This document shows positions 7,638-17,597 of a stretch of 64,000 nt of DNA, in pieces. The stretch spans positions 1,674,001 through 1,738,000 of the forward strand of contig NZ_CP047130.1 of assembly GCF_009832865.1 (NCBI RefSeq). The letters are read 5' to 3'. A program made the position numbers and the translations under genes. The notes beneath the pieces are model-generated. The model worked only from the letters and a program-made list of their open reading frames with translations, made no database searches and was not told the origin of the DNA. This DNA comes from Colwellia sp. 20A7. Lineage in GTDB: Bacteria > Pseudomonadota > Gammaproteobacteria > Enterobacterales > Alteromonadaceae. The stretch's first letter is position 1. Every line of letters starts with the position of its first letter.

Positions 7638-8378
7638 TCATTTGTTATTTTTTTGCAATAGCCTGAAAAAATCTACATAGCGCTCTCTACCACGTGCACC
7701 CGCCACTAAAGGCTGTAAATCGCTAAAATCTGTCGATCCGTCTTTAGCTTCTATTGCAACAACCTGCTTGGCAATAACATTTTTAAATACGCGAGCCGTG
7801 CTGTTAAGTGCACGAAACATTAAGGTGGTATCTGTTTCTCTGGCTTCTACGATGGCCTGTTTCATATTCTCATGAACAGGTGCCTCTTGAGTGGCAACAA
7901 ATCGTGTGCCCATATTAACGCCTTCAGCGCCCAATACCATGACAGCGGCCATTTGAGATCCTGTCGCTATACCACCAGACGCAACAATTGGAATGGTTAG
8001 TTTGGTAAACACGGTGGGTAATAAGACAAGATTAGTTACGTCTTCTTCAGGGGGGGCTTGCATATTCAAAGCCATCAACACTCACTGCATCACAACCTAG
8101 TTTTCAGCTTTTAGGGCGTAACGTACAAAGGTGTATTTATGAATAACTTTGATGCCAGCGGCTTTAAATGCAGGCATAAATGCTTCAGGACTTCTGCCTG
8201 CCGTTTCTACTACTTTCACGCCGCTTTCGATAATAATTTTTGCAAAATCTTCGTAAGGAGGTGGAGTGATAGACGGTAAAATGGTAATGTTTACGCCAAA
8301 AGGTTTGTCTGTCATGGTGCGACAACGCGCTATTTCTTCTCGTAGTGCTTCTGGCGTTGGTTGTGTTAGGGCGGTTAA
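7638..8378 (-). pseudogene. Nitronate monooxygenase fragment, frameshifted
   Basis: The 5' part (8097-8378) encodes LTALTQPTPEALREEIARCR, DKPFGVNITILPSI, and SGVKVVETAGRSPEAFMPAFKAAGIKVIHK, all from the TIM-barrel of nitronate monooxygenase (2-nitropropane dioxygenase). The frame breaks near 8098 (after AEN), a second frame gives LGCDAVSVDGFE, and it breaks again near a G7 run at about 8050-8057. The last part (7638-8081) restores the family: IPIVASGGIATGSQMAAVMVLGAEGVNMGTRF, which is the FMN phosphate site. The N-terminal residues before LTALTQP are replaced by an enoyl-CoA hydratase. FMN-dependent oxidation of nitronates is the lost activity. Confidence 0.85.
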
Positions 8379-9094
8379 ATCTACCGTTCTATTGTGCGGG
8401 TATGAGTATTTTTCTTCTAGCAATAACCCTTGCTCTAACGTCGACTTCCAGCCCTCGTTCATGAGTTTTTTCAGGTTTTGAGTATTAACTTGGATATGCT
8501 CTGCAATTGAGTGGGCTTTAGTGAGTGTTTCATCTAGCAGGGTATCTTTACTGCACAGCTTATTCACTAATCCCCATTGCATCGCAGCCGAGGCGTCTAT
8601 GATATTTCCAGATAAGCTCATTTCGCGAGTGCGATTAATACCTATAATTCGTGGTAATTTTTGAGACATTCCCCACGTAGGCATCAACCCTACTTTTGCG
8701 TGTGTATCCCCAAATCTGGCTGAGTCTGCCGCATAAAGAAAATCGCAGTAAAGCGCCAGTTCAAGCCCACCAGTCATTGCTGCGCTGTTAATGGCGCCGA
8801 TAATCGGTTTTTTACATTGTTCAAAAGTTTCCGTCATCTCACGACTCTCAATGATATTAGAATCATTCTCAGCAATATCTTTGAAGTCAACACCTGCACA
8901 AAATGCGCGACCAGCACCGGTCAAAACGATAACGTTAATGTCTTTTGTAACATCAGCGCTTTTAATGGCGTTAATAAGGACGATGTTCAGTCCCTCTTAT
9001 ATGACGTTAAGTCTATCAGGGGGTTAAGTGTAATGAGTGCCACTTTACCGATTTGTTCGAACAGTACAGGGGAGGTCGTTTGATATTTTTTCAT
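8379..9094 (-). pseudogene. Second enoyl-CoA hydratase copy, fused in frame to nitronate monooxygenase
   Basis: From 8924 to 8379 the frame is nearly identical in protein and DNA to the gene at 49-828 (GRAFCAGVDFKDIAENDSN, AAMTGGLELALYCDFLYAAD, FGDTHAKVGLMPTWG, KYSYPHNRTVD). It then runs without a stop into nitronate monooxygenase sequence. The 5' part is damaged: from ATG at 9094 the frame reads KYQTTSPVLFEQIGKVALITLN and then shifts near 9020, meeting a stop. The copy in the first kilobase is the likely source. The join at TVD lies at an identical 11-bp stretch also present in the intact gene. Confidence 0.85.
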
Positions 9095-9204
9095 AATTCA
9101 AGGCAAATTTCGCGTCAATAGATGGTCTATTGGAAGTAAATTTAACAAAAAAGTAAGGAAAAATAGCTGCTAGAGAAACATTTGTTAAACCGAGCTCAGA
9201 TTAA

Positions 9205-10878
9205 CTACATATTAGGATAGTTTGGACCACCAGTTCCTTCTGGTGTAACCCAAGTGATATTTTGGCTTGGATCTTTAATATCACACGTTTTACAATGAAT
9301 ACAGTTTTGAGCATTGATAACAAACTTATCGCCCTCTGCCGTTTTCTCCACTTCATAAACCCCAGCAGGACAATAACGCTGCGCAGGCTCATTATATTTA
9401 GCCAAATTAACACTAATAGGAATACTACTATCCGCTAATTTTAAGTGACAAGGTTGCTCTTCTTCATGGTTTGTATTGGATAAAAATACCGAAGAAAGTT
9501 TATCAAAACTCAATTTATTATCGGGTTTAGGGTATTTAATCACAGCAACTTCTGAAGCCAGTTTAAGCTGATCGTAATCTACCGTGTCATCTTTAAAATT
9601 AAACGGTAATTTACCACCAAAGAAGTTTTGATCAATCATATTATACGCACCACCTAACATGGTACCAAACTTATGCATAGCAGGACCAAAGTTACGCGTA
9701 TTATATAATTCATCATATAACCATGAATTTTTAAACTTATCAGTATATAAGGTTAAATCTTGCTTACCTTCTTCCTTAACGCCATCACTGGTAATCAATG
9801 TTTCAATAATAGCTTCTGCGGCTAACATACCTGATTTCATCGCAGTATGATTACCTTTGATTTTAGCAAAGTTAATCGTTCCTGCATCACAACCTACTAA
9901 TAATGCACCCGGCATAGTCATTTTAGGAAGTGAATTAAAACCACCTTTTGCCATAGCACGTGCACCATAAGAAACACGCTTACCGCCGTCAAGGTACTGA
10001 CTAATTTTAGGATGATGCTTATAACGCTGAAATTCATCAAAAGGGCTTAAATGCGGATTGCTATAATTTAAATCTACAATTAAACCAACAAACACTTGGT
10101 TATTCTCCGCATGATATAAATAGCCACCACCGGTAGTATCTTTTTCTAGTGGCCAACCTGCAGTATGAACAACTAAACCTTCTTGGTGTTTAGCAGGGTC
10201 AATATCCCAAATTTCTTTAAAACCTAAACCATAATGCTGAGGAGAAGCATCACTATCTAAATTGAACTTTGCAATTAATTCTTTACCCAAGTGTCCACGA
10301 CAACCTTCGGCAAAAACAGTATATTTAGCTCGAAGCTCCATACCCGGCATAAAAGAATCTTTTTCTTTCCCCTGGGCATCTAAACCCATGTCACCAGTAA
10401 TAATACCGCCAACACTGCCATCATCATTGTAAATAACACTTTGAGCAGGAAAACCCGGGAATATTTCAACACCTAATTGCTCTGCTTGCTCAGCAAGCCA
10501 ACGACAAACATTGCCCATACTAGCAATGTAGTTACCGTCATTATGCATAGTTTTTGGCACAGAAAATCCTGGTAATTTAATACCATTACTTTCACTATTA
10601 AGTAAATAAATATCATCGCCAGTAACTTTTGTTGTTAACGGTGCGCCTTTTTCCTGCCAATCAGGAAATAACTCATTCAAAGCTCTTGGTTCAAACACTG
10701 CACCAGAAATAATATGGGCACCTACTTCAGAGCCTTTTTCAACAACACACACCATTAGCTCTTGTTGCTTTTCTTGCGCCAACTGCATTAAACGACATGC
10801 TGTTGATAAACCAGCAGGACCTGCACCAACAATTACAACGTCAAATTCCATCGATTCACGTTCCATGGTATCTCCCAA
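9205..10878 (-). CDS. Electron-transfer flavoprotein:ubiquinone oxidoreductase
   Basis: The 557-residue protein has a Rossmann FAD motif VVIVGAGPAGLS near residue 15 and the C-terminal ferredoxin-like 4Fe-4S site with Cys at about 503, 526, 529 and 532 (CPAGVYE...CIHCKTCDIKDP), followed by the ending ITWVTPEGTGGPNYPNM typical of ETF-QO. It is a monotopic inner-membrane enzyme that passes electrons from reduced ETF to ubiquinone. It is divergent from etfBA with 173 bp between starts. Together they connect acyl-CoA dehydrogenases, including the one at 13353, to the respiratory chain. Confidence 0.97.
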   Translation of the reverse strand: MGDTMERESMEFDVVIVGAGPAGLSTACRLMQLAQEKQQELMVCVVEKGSEVGAHIISGAVFEPRALNELFPDWQEKGAPLTTKVTGDDIYLLNSESNGIKLPGFSVPKTMHNDGNYIASMGNVCRWLAEQAEQLGVEIFPGFPAQSVIYNDDGSVGGIITGDMGLDAQGKEKDSFMPGMELRAKYTVFAEGCRGHLGKELIAKFNLDSDASPQHYGLGFKEIWDIDPAKHQEGLVVHTAGWPLEKDTTGGGYLYHAENNQVFVGLIVDLNYSNPHLSPFDEFQRYKHHPKISQYLDGGKRVSYGARAMAKGGFNSLPKMTMPGALLVGCDAGTINFAKIKGNHTAMKSGMLAAEAIIETLITSDGVKEEGKQDLTLYTDKFKNSWLYDELYNTRNFGPAMHKFGTMLGGAYNMIDQNFFGGKLPFNFKDDTVDYDQLKLASEVAVIKYPKPDNKLSFDKLSSVFLSNTNHEEEQPCHLKLADSSIPISVNLAKYNEPAQRYCPAGVYEVEKTAEGDKFVINAQNCIHCKTCDIKDPSQNITWVTPEGTGGPNYPNM

Positions 10879-11051
10879 TTTTTTAGTTTTATTTTATTAA
10901 TGAATGAAATCTAAGAGGGTTGATTTTATATTAATTGTGGTTGCCAAGCAAAGTAATGTTGTCATACAATACGCATCAGCATAATATAGTTATCGTAGCT
11001 AAATAAATAGTAACGAGATTAAAATCATTAAAAATATAAGCAGAGGAAACA

Positions 11052-11804
11052 ATGAAAGTATTAGTTCCGATAAAACGTGTTATTGACTATAACGTCAAAG
11101 TTCGCGTAAAACCCGATCATTCAAATGTAGATCTTGCTAATGTAAAAATGGCAATCAACCCTTTTTGTGAAATAGCCGTAGAAGAAGCCGTTCGCCTTAA
11201 AGAAGCAGGTATTGCAACAGAAGTTATCGCTGTATCAATTGGTGATAAATCTTGTCAAGAACAGCTACGTACTGCACTTGCTTTAGGCGCAGACCGTGCT
11301 ATTCAAATTGAAACCAGTGAAAATTTAGATTCATTGAATATTGCTAAACTTTTACAAAAAATTGTTGAAGAAGAGCAACCTCAATTAGTTATCTTAGGTA
11401 AACAAGCCATTGATAGTGATAATAACCAAACAGGACAAATGTTAGGTGCACTAACTGGTATGGCGCAAGGTACCTTTGCCTCTGAAGTAAAAATTGAAGG
11501 CGATAAAGTGCATGTAACGCGTGAAGTTGACGGCGGTTTGCAAACTGTTGCACTAACATTACCGGCTATTGTAACAACAGATTTACGACTAAATGAACCT
11601 CGTTATGCTTCACTACCTAATATAATGAAAGCTAAACGCAAACCATTAGATGTTAAAAATGCTGCTGATTTCGGTATTGATTTAGCACCACGAACTAAGT
11701 TACTAAAAGTAACGCCACCAGCTGAGCGTAAAGCGGGTATTATTGTTGAAACAATTGATGAATTAGTAGAAAAATTGAAAAATGAAGCCAAGGTGATCTC
11801 ATGA
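11052..11804 (+). CDS. etfB: Electron transfer flavoprotein beta subunit
   Basis: The 250-residue product begins [20 protein letters not shown], the standard EtfB start, and contains [16 protein letters not shown] and [20 protein letters not shown], the AMP-binding and recognition-loop segments. EtfB binds AMP and docks with acyl-CoA dehydrogenases. A purine-rich AGAGGAA site sits 5 nt before the ATG. The stop overlaps the etfA start by 4 bp (ATGA), so the subunits are translationally coupled. Confidence 0.97.
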   Translation: MKVLVPIKRVIDYNVKVRVKPDHSNVDLANVKMAINPFCEIAVEEAVRLKEAGIATEVIAVSIGDKSCQEQLRTALALGADRAIQIETSENLDSLNIAKLLQKIVEEEQPQLVILGKQAIDSDNNQTGQMLGALTGMAQGTFASEVKIEGDKVHVTREVDGGLQTVALTLPAIVTTDLRLNEPRYASLPNIMKAKRKPLDVKNAADFGIDLAPRTKLLKVTPPAERKAGIIVETIDELVEKLKNEAKVIS

Positions 11805-12727
11805 GTATTTTAGTATTTGCAGAACACGATAACAGTACATTAAAAACTGAAACACTTAAAACAGTTGCCGCAGCGCAAGCTATTGGTGGTGATATTACCT
11901 TATTAGTTGCTGGTTATAATTGCCAAAGTGTTGTTGATGCTGCCGCTAAAGTAAATGGCGTAAGTAAAGTTTTAGTTGCTGACAATGCTATTTATGAACA
12001 TCAACTAGCAGAAAACGTGAGTTTATTAGTTGTTGAGTTAGCTAGCGATTATGAGCACATTATTGCAACTGCACTAACAACAGGCAAAAACTTTATGCCT
12101 CGCGTTGCTGCGTTATTAGATGTAACTCAAATTTCAGATATCATCGCTGTAGAAAGTAGTGATACCTTTGTTCGTCCCATTTATGCGGGCAATGCTATTG
12201 CCACAGTGCAAAGCTTAGACAACAAAAAAGTAATTACAGTACGTTCAACAGGCTTTGACGCCGTAGCAACTGATGGCAATGCAGAAGTTGTCGCACTAGA
12301 TATTGTTACAGATGCAGGAACTTCAAGCCACGTAAGTGACGTATTAACTAAATCTGAACGTCCTGACTTAGGCGCTGCGAGCGTTATTATTTCTGGTGGT
12401 CGTGGCATGCAAAATGGCGACAACTTCAAATTACTTGACGGTATTGCAGACAAACTAGGCGCTGCTATTGGTGCTTCTCGTGCTGCTGTTGATGCAGGCT
12501 TTGTACCTAACGATATGCAAGTAGGTCAAACAGGTAAAATTGTTGCGCCTGATTTATACATCGCCGTTGGTATTAGTGGTGCAATTCAACATTTAGCGGG
12601 CATGAAAGATTCAAAAGTCATCGTCGCTATCAACAAAGATCCTGAAGCACCTATTTTCCAAGTTGCTGATTACGGTATTGTTGCTGATTTATTTGATGCG
12701 CTTCCAGAGCTTGAAAGTAAGCTATAA
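11801..12727 (+). CDS. etfA: Electron transfer flavoprotein alpha subunit
   Basis: The 308-residue product starts [25 protein letters not shown] and has the C-terminal FAD-binding region: [43 protein letters not shown], then [23 protein letters not shown]. EtfA carries the redox FAD of the soluble ETF dimer. It is the last gene of etfBA; no strong terminator hairpin was seen before the ISAs1 remnant downstream. Confidence 0.97.
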   Translation: MSILVFAEHDNSTLKTETLKTVAAAQAIGGDITLLVAGYNCQSVVDAAAKVNGVSKVLVADNAIYEHQLAENVSLLVVELASDYEHIIATALTTGKNFMPRVAALLDVTQISDIIAVESSDTFVRPIYAGNAIATVQSLDNKKVITVRSTGFDAVATDGNAEVVALDIVTDAGTSSHVSDVLTKSERPDLGAASVIISGGRGMQNGDNFKLLDGIADKLGAAIGASRAAVDAGFVPNDMQVGQTGKIVAPDLYIAVGISGAIQHLAGMKDSKVIVAINKDPEAPIFQVADYGIVADLFDALPELESKL

Positions 12728-12863
12728 GTTTAACTTTTAATAAAACATTGGCCAGAAACCAGGACAAGATCGTGCTTTAAGCAATAACGTGATCTAATAG
12801 CCTCCTTTACACAGTATCACTGCATGGAGTAAATCCAGTGGACTTTCATTATCACAGGCGAGA

Positions 12864-13255
12864 AGTGAGGGTAAGAAAAATGAAAACGCTAGCGTATTAG
12901 AGATGTTAGATACATTGAATATCTTAGGGGCTATCGTCAGTGCAGACGCAATGATCACACAAAAGAAAATCGTGACTAAAATCGTAAAGAACGGCAGTTA
13001 TGTATTATGTGTTATGTGTAATGTGTTAAAAATAATCCTAAATAACTAAATCGCAACCTATTTTCATAACGTAACACGAGAGCGAATGAAAATGTTGGCA
13101 TGATTAGACGTTTTGTACTGAATTTATCATTACTTCACCCGAGTAAAATCAGTATGCGCAGGAAATTTAAGCGAGCAGCCAGAGTTAATGAATTTAGAAT
13201 TGAAATTATTTCCAGTAAAAAAATGAATCAAGGTATGCGGTTTTTCTATAGTTAA
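12864..13255 (+). pseudogene. ISAs1-family transposase remnant
   Basis: Two blocks remain. 12864-13025 encodes SEGKKNENASVLEMLDTLNI then GAIVSADAMITQKKIVTKIV, where the Asp of SADAM matches the second catalytic Asp of ISAs1/H-repeat transposases. 13088-13255 encodes ENVGMIRRFVLNLSLLHPSK and the basic C-terminus. The segment between, which should hold the catalytic Glu, is largely deleted. It fills most of the 625-bp gap between etfA and the valine operon. Confidence 0.75.
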
Positions 13256-13352
13256 ATAAATTTTAATAAAACAATAAAGTTCATGTTGTGGATGATTAAA
13301 AGACAAAAACACAATCAAATTCAACTGATAATAATTTGGATAAAGGGCATTT

Positions 13353-14519
13353 ATGAATTTTTTACTGAACGATGAGCAATTAGCCTTTCAAGATGCTGCT
13401 CGAAATTTCTCAACGGGAGAGATGAAGCCGTTTGCGAGTGAATGGGATGATAAAAAAATATTTCCTAAAGCTTTGTTTAAAAAAGCTGGTGAATTAGGAT
13501 TTATGGCAATGTACTGCCCAGAAGATACGGGTGGTTTGAATTTATCGCGTTTAGATACTTCCATTATTTTAGAGGAATTAGCTGTAGGTTGCACTTCAAC
13601 TGCAGCATTTATTTCTATCCATAATATGGCGAGTTGGATGATTTCAACTTGGGGAACCGAGTCAATCAAACAGCAATGGTGTAGTGATTTAGTGATGGGC
13701 GAAAAACTTGCTTCATATTGCTTAACTGAACCTGGCGCTGGCAGTGACGCTGGATCATTGCGCACTACTGCAAAAAAAGACGGTGATAATTACCTTCTTA
13801 ACGGTAGCAAAATGTTTATCAGTGGTGCAGGTGAAACTGATGTATTGGTTGTTATGGCACGAACGGGTACTCAATCAGACGGCGCTAGAGGTATATCAGC
13901 TTTTGCAGTACCCGCTGACCTTCCTGGTGTTACGTATGGTAAAAATGAAGACAAAATGGGCTGGAACTCACAACCTACCCGCGCCATTAGTTTTGAAAAT
14001 GCTGTATTGCCGGCAAATTGCTTATTAGGTGTTGAAGGTGAAGGTTTTAAAATTGCGATGAAAGGGTTGGACGGAGGTCGAATTAATATTGCTAGTTGTT
14101 CAATTGGCGCAGCACAGGCATGTGTTAACTTATCACAAGCTTATATGAATGAGCGTAAACAATTTGATAAACCATTAGCGGCATTTCAAGCCTTACAGTT
14201 TAAGCTAGCCGATATGGTGACAGAATTAGTTGCTGCACGGCAAATGATTCGATTAGCGGCAAGTAAAATAGATATAAATGATGCAGATAAATCTACTTAT
14301 TGCGCGATGGCAAAGCGTTTTGCAACAGATGTTGGCTTTAATGTTTGTAACGAAGCACTGCAATTACACGGTGGTTACGGTTATATCAAAGAGTATCCTA
14401 TCGAGCGATATATGCGCGATTCGCGTGTTCACCAAATTCTTGAAGGTACTAATGAAATTATGCGTGTGATTACGGCACGACGTATTTTAGAAGAGGGTGC
14501 AACCGATATTATTCGTTAG
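13353..14519 (+). CDS. Acyl-CoA dehydrogenase, probably isobutyryl-CoA dehydrogenase
   Basis: The 388-residue FAD enzyme has the family signatures CLTEPGAGSDAGSLRTTA (residues about 127-145, flavin and substrate contacts) and QALQLHGGYGYIKEYPIERYMRDSR near 340-365. The catalytic Glu lies in ILEGTNEIMR near 370, the position used by short-chain and isobutyryl-CoA dehydrogenases. It oxidises an acyl-CoA and reduces ETF. The operon that follows (enoyl-CoA hydratase, 3-hydroxyisobutyryl-CoA hydrolase, mmsB) points to valine breakdown, hence isobutyryl-CoA. An AAAGGG ribosome site precedes the ATG. Confidence 0.92.
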   Translation: MNFLLNDEQLAFQDAARNFSTGEMKPFASEWDDKKIFPKALFKKAGELGFMAMYCPEDTGGLNLSRLDTSIILEELAVGCTSTAAFISIHNMASWMISTWGTESIKQQWCSDLVMGEKLASYCLTEPGAGSDAGSLRTTAKKDGDNYLLNGSKMFISGAGETDVLVVMARTGTQSDGARGISAFAVPADLPGVTYGKNEDKMGWNSQPTRAISFENAVLPANCLLGVEGEGFKIAMKGLDGGRINIASCSIGAAQACVNLSQAYMNERKQFDKPLAAFQALQFKLADMVTELVAARQMIRLAASKIDINDADKSTYCAMAKRFATDVGFNVCNEALQLHGGYGYIKEYPIERYMRDSRVHQILEGTNEIMRVITARRILEEGATDIIR

Positions 14520-14566
14520 CACCGTATTATCAATTTAGGTTTCAATAATAGTTTATGGAGTTATCA

Positions 14567-15343
14567 ATGAGTGATTTATTAAAAATAGAAAAACGCGGCC
14601 ATGTTGCAATTATAACTTTCAACAACCCTCCTGCAAATACGTGGACACCCGAGAGCTTAAATTACTTAAAACAGCTGATAGCTGAGCTCAATCAAGATAA
14701 AAATAACTATTCACTTATTTTAACAAGCGAAAGTGAAAAATTTTTTAGCGCCGGCGCAGATCTCAAACAATTTAATCATGACGATAAAGGCTTATCTTTT
14801 GATTTTTCTGCCGCTTTTGGTAGTGCATTTGAAGCATTAACGAATTATCAAGGGGTTTCCATCGCGGCTATCACCGGCTTTGCTATGGGGGGTGGTTTAG
14901 AAGTCGCTTTGTCTTGTGATGTAAGAATATGTGAAGAACAAGCACAAATGGCATTACCTGAAGCAGCCGTTGGTTTATTGCCCTGCGGATTAGGTTCACA
15001 GCAATTATCATGGTTAATCGGTGAAGGTTGGGCTAAACGTATGATTTTATTAGGTGAGCGCATTAAAGCACCGCAAGCTGAAAAAATAGGACTTGTTTCT
15101 GAAGTTGTTGCGACGGGTACATCATTAGATCGAGCTTTAGTACTGGCAGAAAAAGTAGAAAGTCAATCACCTACATCAGTCACTTATTGTAAGTCACTCA
15201 TTATGGAAGCGCGTAATGGCGACATCAGTTCAGCGTACACTAAAGAACGTGAACTCTTTGTAAAGTTATGGGATACACAAGATCAAAAGGAAGGTGTTAG
15301 TGCCTTTATTGAAAAACGTAAACCTCAGTGGAAGAATAGCTAA
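14567..15343 (+). CDS. Enoyl-CoA hydratase of the valine pathway
   Basis: Start chosen at 14567 because GGAG at 14557-14560 lies 6 nt before it; an upstream ATG at 14555 overlaps that site. The 258-residue protein has both catalytic Glu residues of classical crotonases: GFAMGGGLEVALSCD and ALPEAAVGLLPCGLG. It should hydrate methacrylyl-CoA to 3-hydroxyisobutyryl-CoA. Its stop overlaps the next start by one base, indicating tight coupling. It is distinct from the enoyl-CoA hydratases at 49 and 8379, which lack the second Glu. Confidence 0.9.
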   Translation: MSDLLKIEKRGHVAIITFNNPPANTWTPESLNYLKQLIAELNQDKNNYSLILTSESEKFFSAGADLKQFNHDDKGLSFDFSAAFGSAFEALTNYQGVSIAAITGFAMGGGLEVALSCDVRICEEQAQMALPEAAVGLLPCGLGSQQLSWLIGEGWAKRMILLGERIKAPQAEKIGLVSEVVATGTSLDRALVLAEKVESQSPTSVTYCKSLIMEARNGDISSAYTKERELFVKLWDTQDQKEGVSAFIEKRKPQWKNS

Positions 15344-16449
15344 TGACAAGCCCTGTACTATTTGAAGAGTTACTGGTTAAAAATGGCCAATTGATTGGTG
15401 TAATAACACTAAACAGTGAAAAGACTTTAAATGCATTAACGTTAGAAATGATTGACTTAATGTTAGAACAATTACAGCAATGGAACAGTAATGATAAAAT
15501 AGCCGCTGTATTTATTCAGGGCGCTGGTGAAAAATCGTTTTGTGCTGGTGGTGATGTACAAGCTTTGTATCATTCATCAATTGAACAGCCTGGCGGACCA
15601 TGTGAGTATGCCGAAACCTTTTTTGAACGAGAGTATCGCCTAGACTATTTACTACATAATTACACAAAACCAACCATTGCTTGGGGTCATGGTATTGTCA
15701 TGGGTGGTGGCCTTGGTGTGTTTGCTGGTTGTTCTTATCGTATCGCCACAGAAAAAACACGTATTGCGATGCCAGAAGTTACCATTGCACTATTTCCAGA
15801 TGTAGGGGGCAGTTACTTTTTAAATAAAATGCCCGGTTATTGCGGTAGATTTTTAGCACTTACAGGTGCATCAATAAATGCGGCTGACAGCTATTATGTT
15901 GATATTACCAACTACACAATTTGTCATGCGAGCAAAAATAAAGTAATCGATGAGCTACTTTCATTGGACTGCCCTGCTACCGACATTGATAATAAATTAA
16001 CCAGTATTTTTAGCTATCATCATAACCTATCTATCTCTGACATTCCTGAGGGAAATTTACAGACTCATCAGGCGCTGATTAATGACTTATGTCAATGGGA
16101 TGATATAGAAAAAATAGCTTTCAAATTTTCAGAACTCAACACAGATGACAAGTGGCTACAACGAGCAAAAAATGGTATTGCGACTGGCTCTCCTTTAGCT
16201 ATTAAATGGATCTTTCATCAGCTGGCGTTATGCGAAAATTTAGAATTAAAAGAAGTTTTTCAACATGAAATTTCATTAGCAACAACTATTATTCGTCACA
16301 CTGAGTTTGCAGAAGGAGTAAGGGCCTTATTAATTGATAAAGATCAAAATCCTAACTGGCAATATAAGAAACTACATGATGTAACAGATGACATTATAGC
16401 TCCATTCTTTGAAGCTCCTTGGCAACAGAACCCATTAACAGATTTATAG
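15343..16449 (+). CDS. 3-hydroxyisobutyryl-CoA hydrolase
   Basis: The 368-residue protein is a long crotonase-fold member with GAGEKSFCAGGDVQALY, GIVMGGGLGVFAGCSYRIATE and RIAMPEVTIALFPDVGGSYFL, plus the extra C-terminal region (about 110 residues beyond an enoyl-CoA hydratase) typical of HIBCH. The Glu of MPEVTI and the following Asp (FPDVGGS) are the expected catalytic residues. It releases CoA from 3-hydroxyisobutyryl-CoA, which prevents accumulation of reactive methacrylyl-CoA. Gene order directly before mmsB supports the assignment. Confidence 0.93.
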   Translation: MTSPVLFEELLVKNGQLIGVITLNSEKTLNALTLEMIDLMLEQLQQWNSNDKIAAVFIQGAGEKSFCAGGDVQALYHSSIEQPGGPCEYAETFFEREYRLDYLLHNYTKPTIAWGHGIVMGGGLGVFAGCSYRIATEKTRIAMPEVTIALFPDVGGSYFLNKMPGYCGRFLALTGASINAADSYYVDITNYTICHASKNKVIDELLSLDCPATDIDNKLTSIFSYHHNLSISDIPEGNLQTHQALINDLCQWDDIEKIAFKFSELNTDDKWLQRAKNGIATGSPLAIKWIFHQLALCENLELKEVFQHEISLATTIIRHTEFAEGVRALLIDKDQNPNWQYKKLHDVTDDIIAPFFEAPWQQNPLTDL

Positions 16450-16500
16450 CTTTCACGTAAAAAACACATTATTTAATGAAGAAATTAAGAGGACAGTATT

Positions 16501-17418
16501 ATGACTAAAAAAGTGGCTTTCATTGGTTTGGGAAATATGGGCAGTGGTATGGCTATCAACTTGGTTAAAGGAGGATTTAATGTACATGCTTATGATCTTT
16601 CTCAAACCGCACTAGCTAATGCTAAAAAAGGTGGCTGTACTATTTCTGAAACAGCGGATGAAGCGGTGATTGATTCCGATTACGTCATAAGTATGTTACC
16701 CAATGGTGCTATCGTTGAAAATTTATTTATAGGCGACTCTACAACTAATGGTTTAATCAATAATATACCTAAAAATGCCTTAATTATAGATTGTTCTACT
16801 ATTGCACCTGAAAATTCTCGCCGGGTGGGTATTGCTGCAAAAGCAGCAGGTATTCGTTTTGTTGATGCGCCCGTTTCAGGTGGCGTTGCAGCTGCTAACG
16901 CAGGAACTTTAGCCTTTATGGTTGGAGGAGAAGAAGCTGACTTTACATCTTCGCAATCAGTCTTAAATACTATGGGTGCAAACGTATTCCATGCCGGTGA
17001 CTTAGGAGCGGGACAAACAGCAAAAATTTGTAACAATATGCTATTAGCAATTCATATGGCAGGCACCGCTGAAGCTTTACAACTTGGTGTTGATAATGGT
17101 TTAGATCCTGTTGTACTTTCAGATATTATGTTGAAAAGTTCAGGTTGTAATTGGTCATTAGAAAAGTACAACCCTATGCCTGGCGTAATGCCAACTGTTC
17201 CCTCTTCAAATAACTATCAAGGAGGGTTCATGGTAGATCTAATGTTAAAAGATTTGGGATTAGCTATGGAAGCATCAATCAATAGTCGTTCTTCTATCCC
17301 TATGGGATCAACCGCTAGAAACTTATTTAACTTACATAAAAATTCATCTGGAGAGGAACAAGGTACAAAAGACTTTTCAAGTATTCAACGTTTTTACTCT
17401 AAAACTAGCGGCATTTAA
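16501..17418 (+). CDS. mmsB: 3-hydroxyisobutyrate dehydrogenase
   Basis: The 305-residue NAD enzyme begins KVAFIGLGNMGSGMAINLVK, the Rossmann GxGxxG motif. FVDAPVSGGVAAANAGTLAF is the substrate loop and GQTAKICNNMLLAIHM holds the catalytic Lys (about residue 175). It oxidises 3-hydroxyisobutyrate to methylmalonate semialdehyde. A strong AAGAGGA site precedes the start. The usual partner mmsA (semialdehyde dehydrogenase) is not in this window. The C-terminal region has a slightly long loop but is otherwise normal. Confidence 0.95.
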   Translation: MTKKVAFIGLGNMGSGMAINLVKGGFNVHAYDLSQTALANAKKGGCTISETADEAVIDSDYVISMLPNGAIVENLFIGDSTTNGLINNIPKNALIIDCSTIAPENSRRVGIAAKAAGIRFVDAPVSGGVAAANAGTLAFMVGGEEADFTSSQSVLNTMGANVFHAGDLGAGQTAKICNNMLLAIHMAGTAEALQLGVDNGLDPVVLSDIMLKSSGCNWSLEKYNPMPGVMPTVPSSNNYQGGFMVDLMLKDLGLAMEASINSRSSIPMGSTARNLFNLHKNSSGEEQGTKDFSSIQRFYSKTSGI

Positions 17419-17597
17419 TATTTATTGTTTCAACAAAATTAATTTTTAGGTATTGAAGAATATTTGTTATAGGCTCTATTTTTTCATGAGAGTATATTTT
17501 TCAATCCGATATTGTCATATGTTTTTTAAAACAGAAACGTGAAGTACTAAACCGTTTTATAACTCGCTTCACGCCCTGAGCCTGAGATCAAGTTAAA

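Noticed and set aside
10879..11051. FadR operator between ETF-QO and etfB
   Set aside because: No TGGNNNNNCCA-like palindrome was found on either strand; regulation of ETF by FadR is not supported from sequence.
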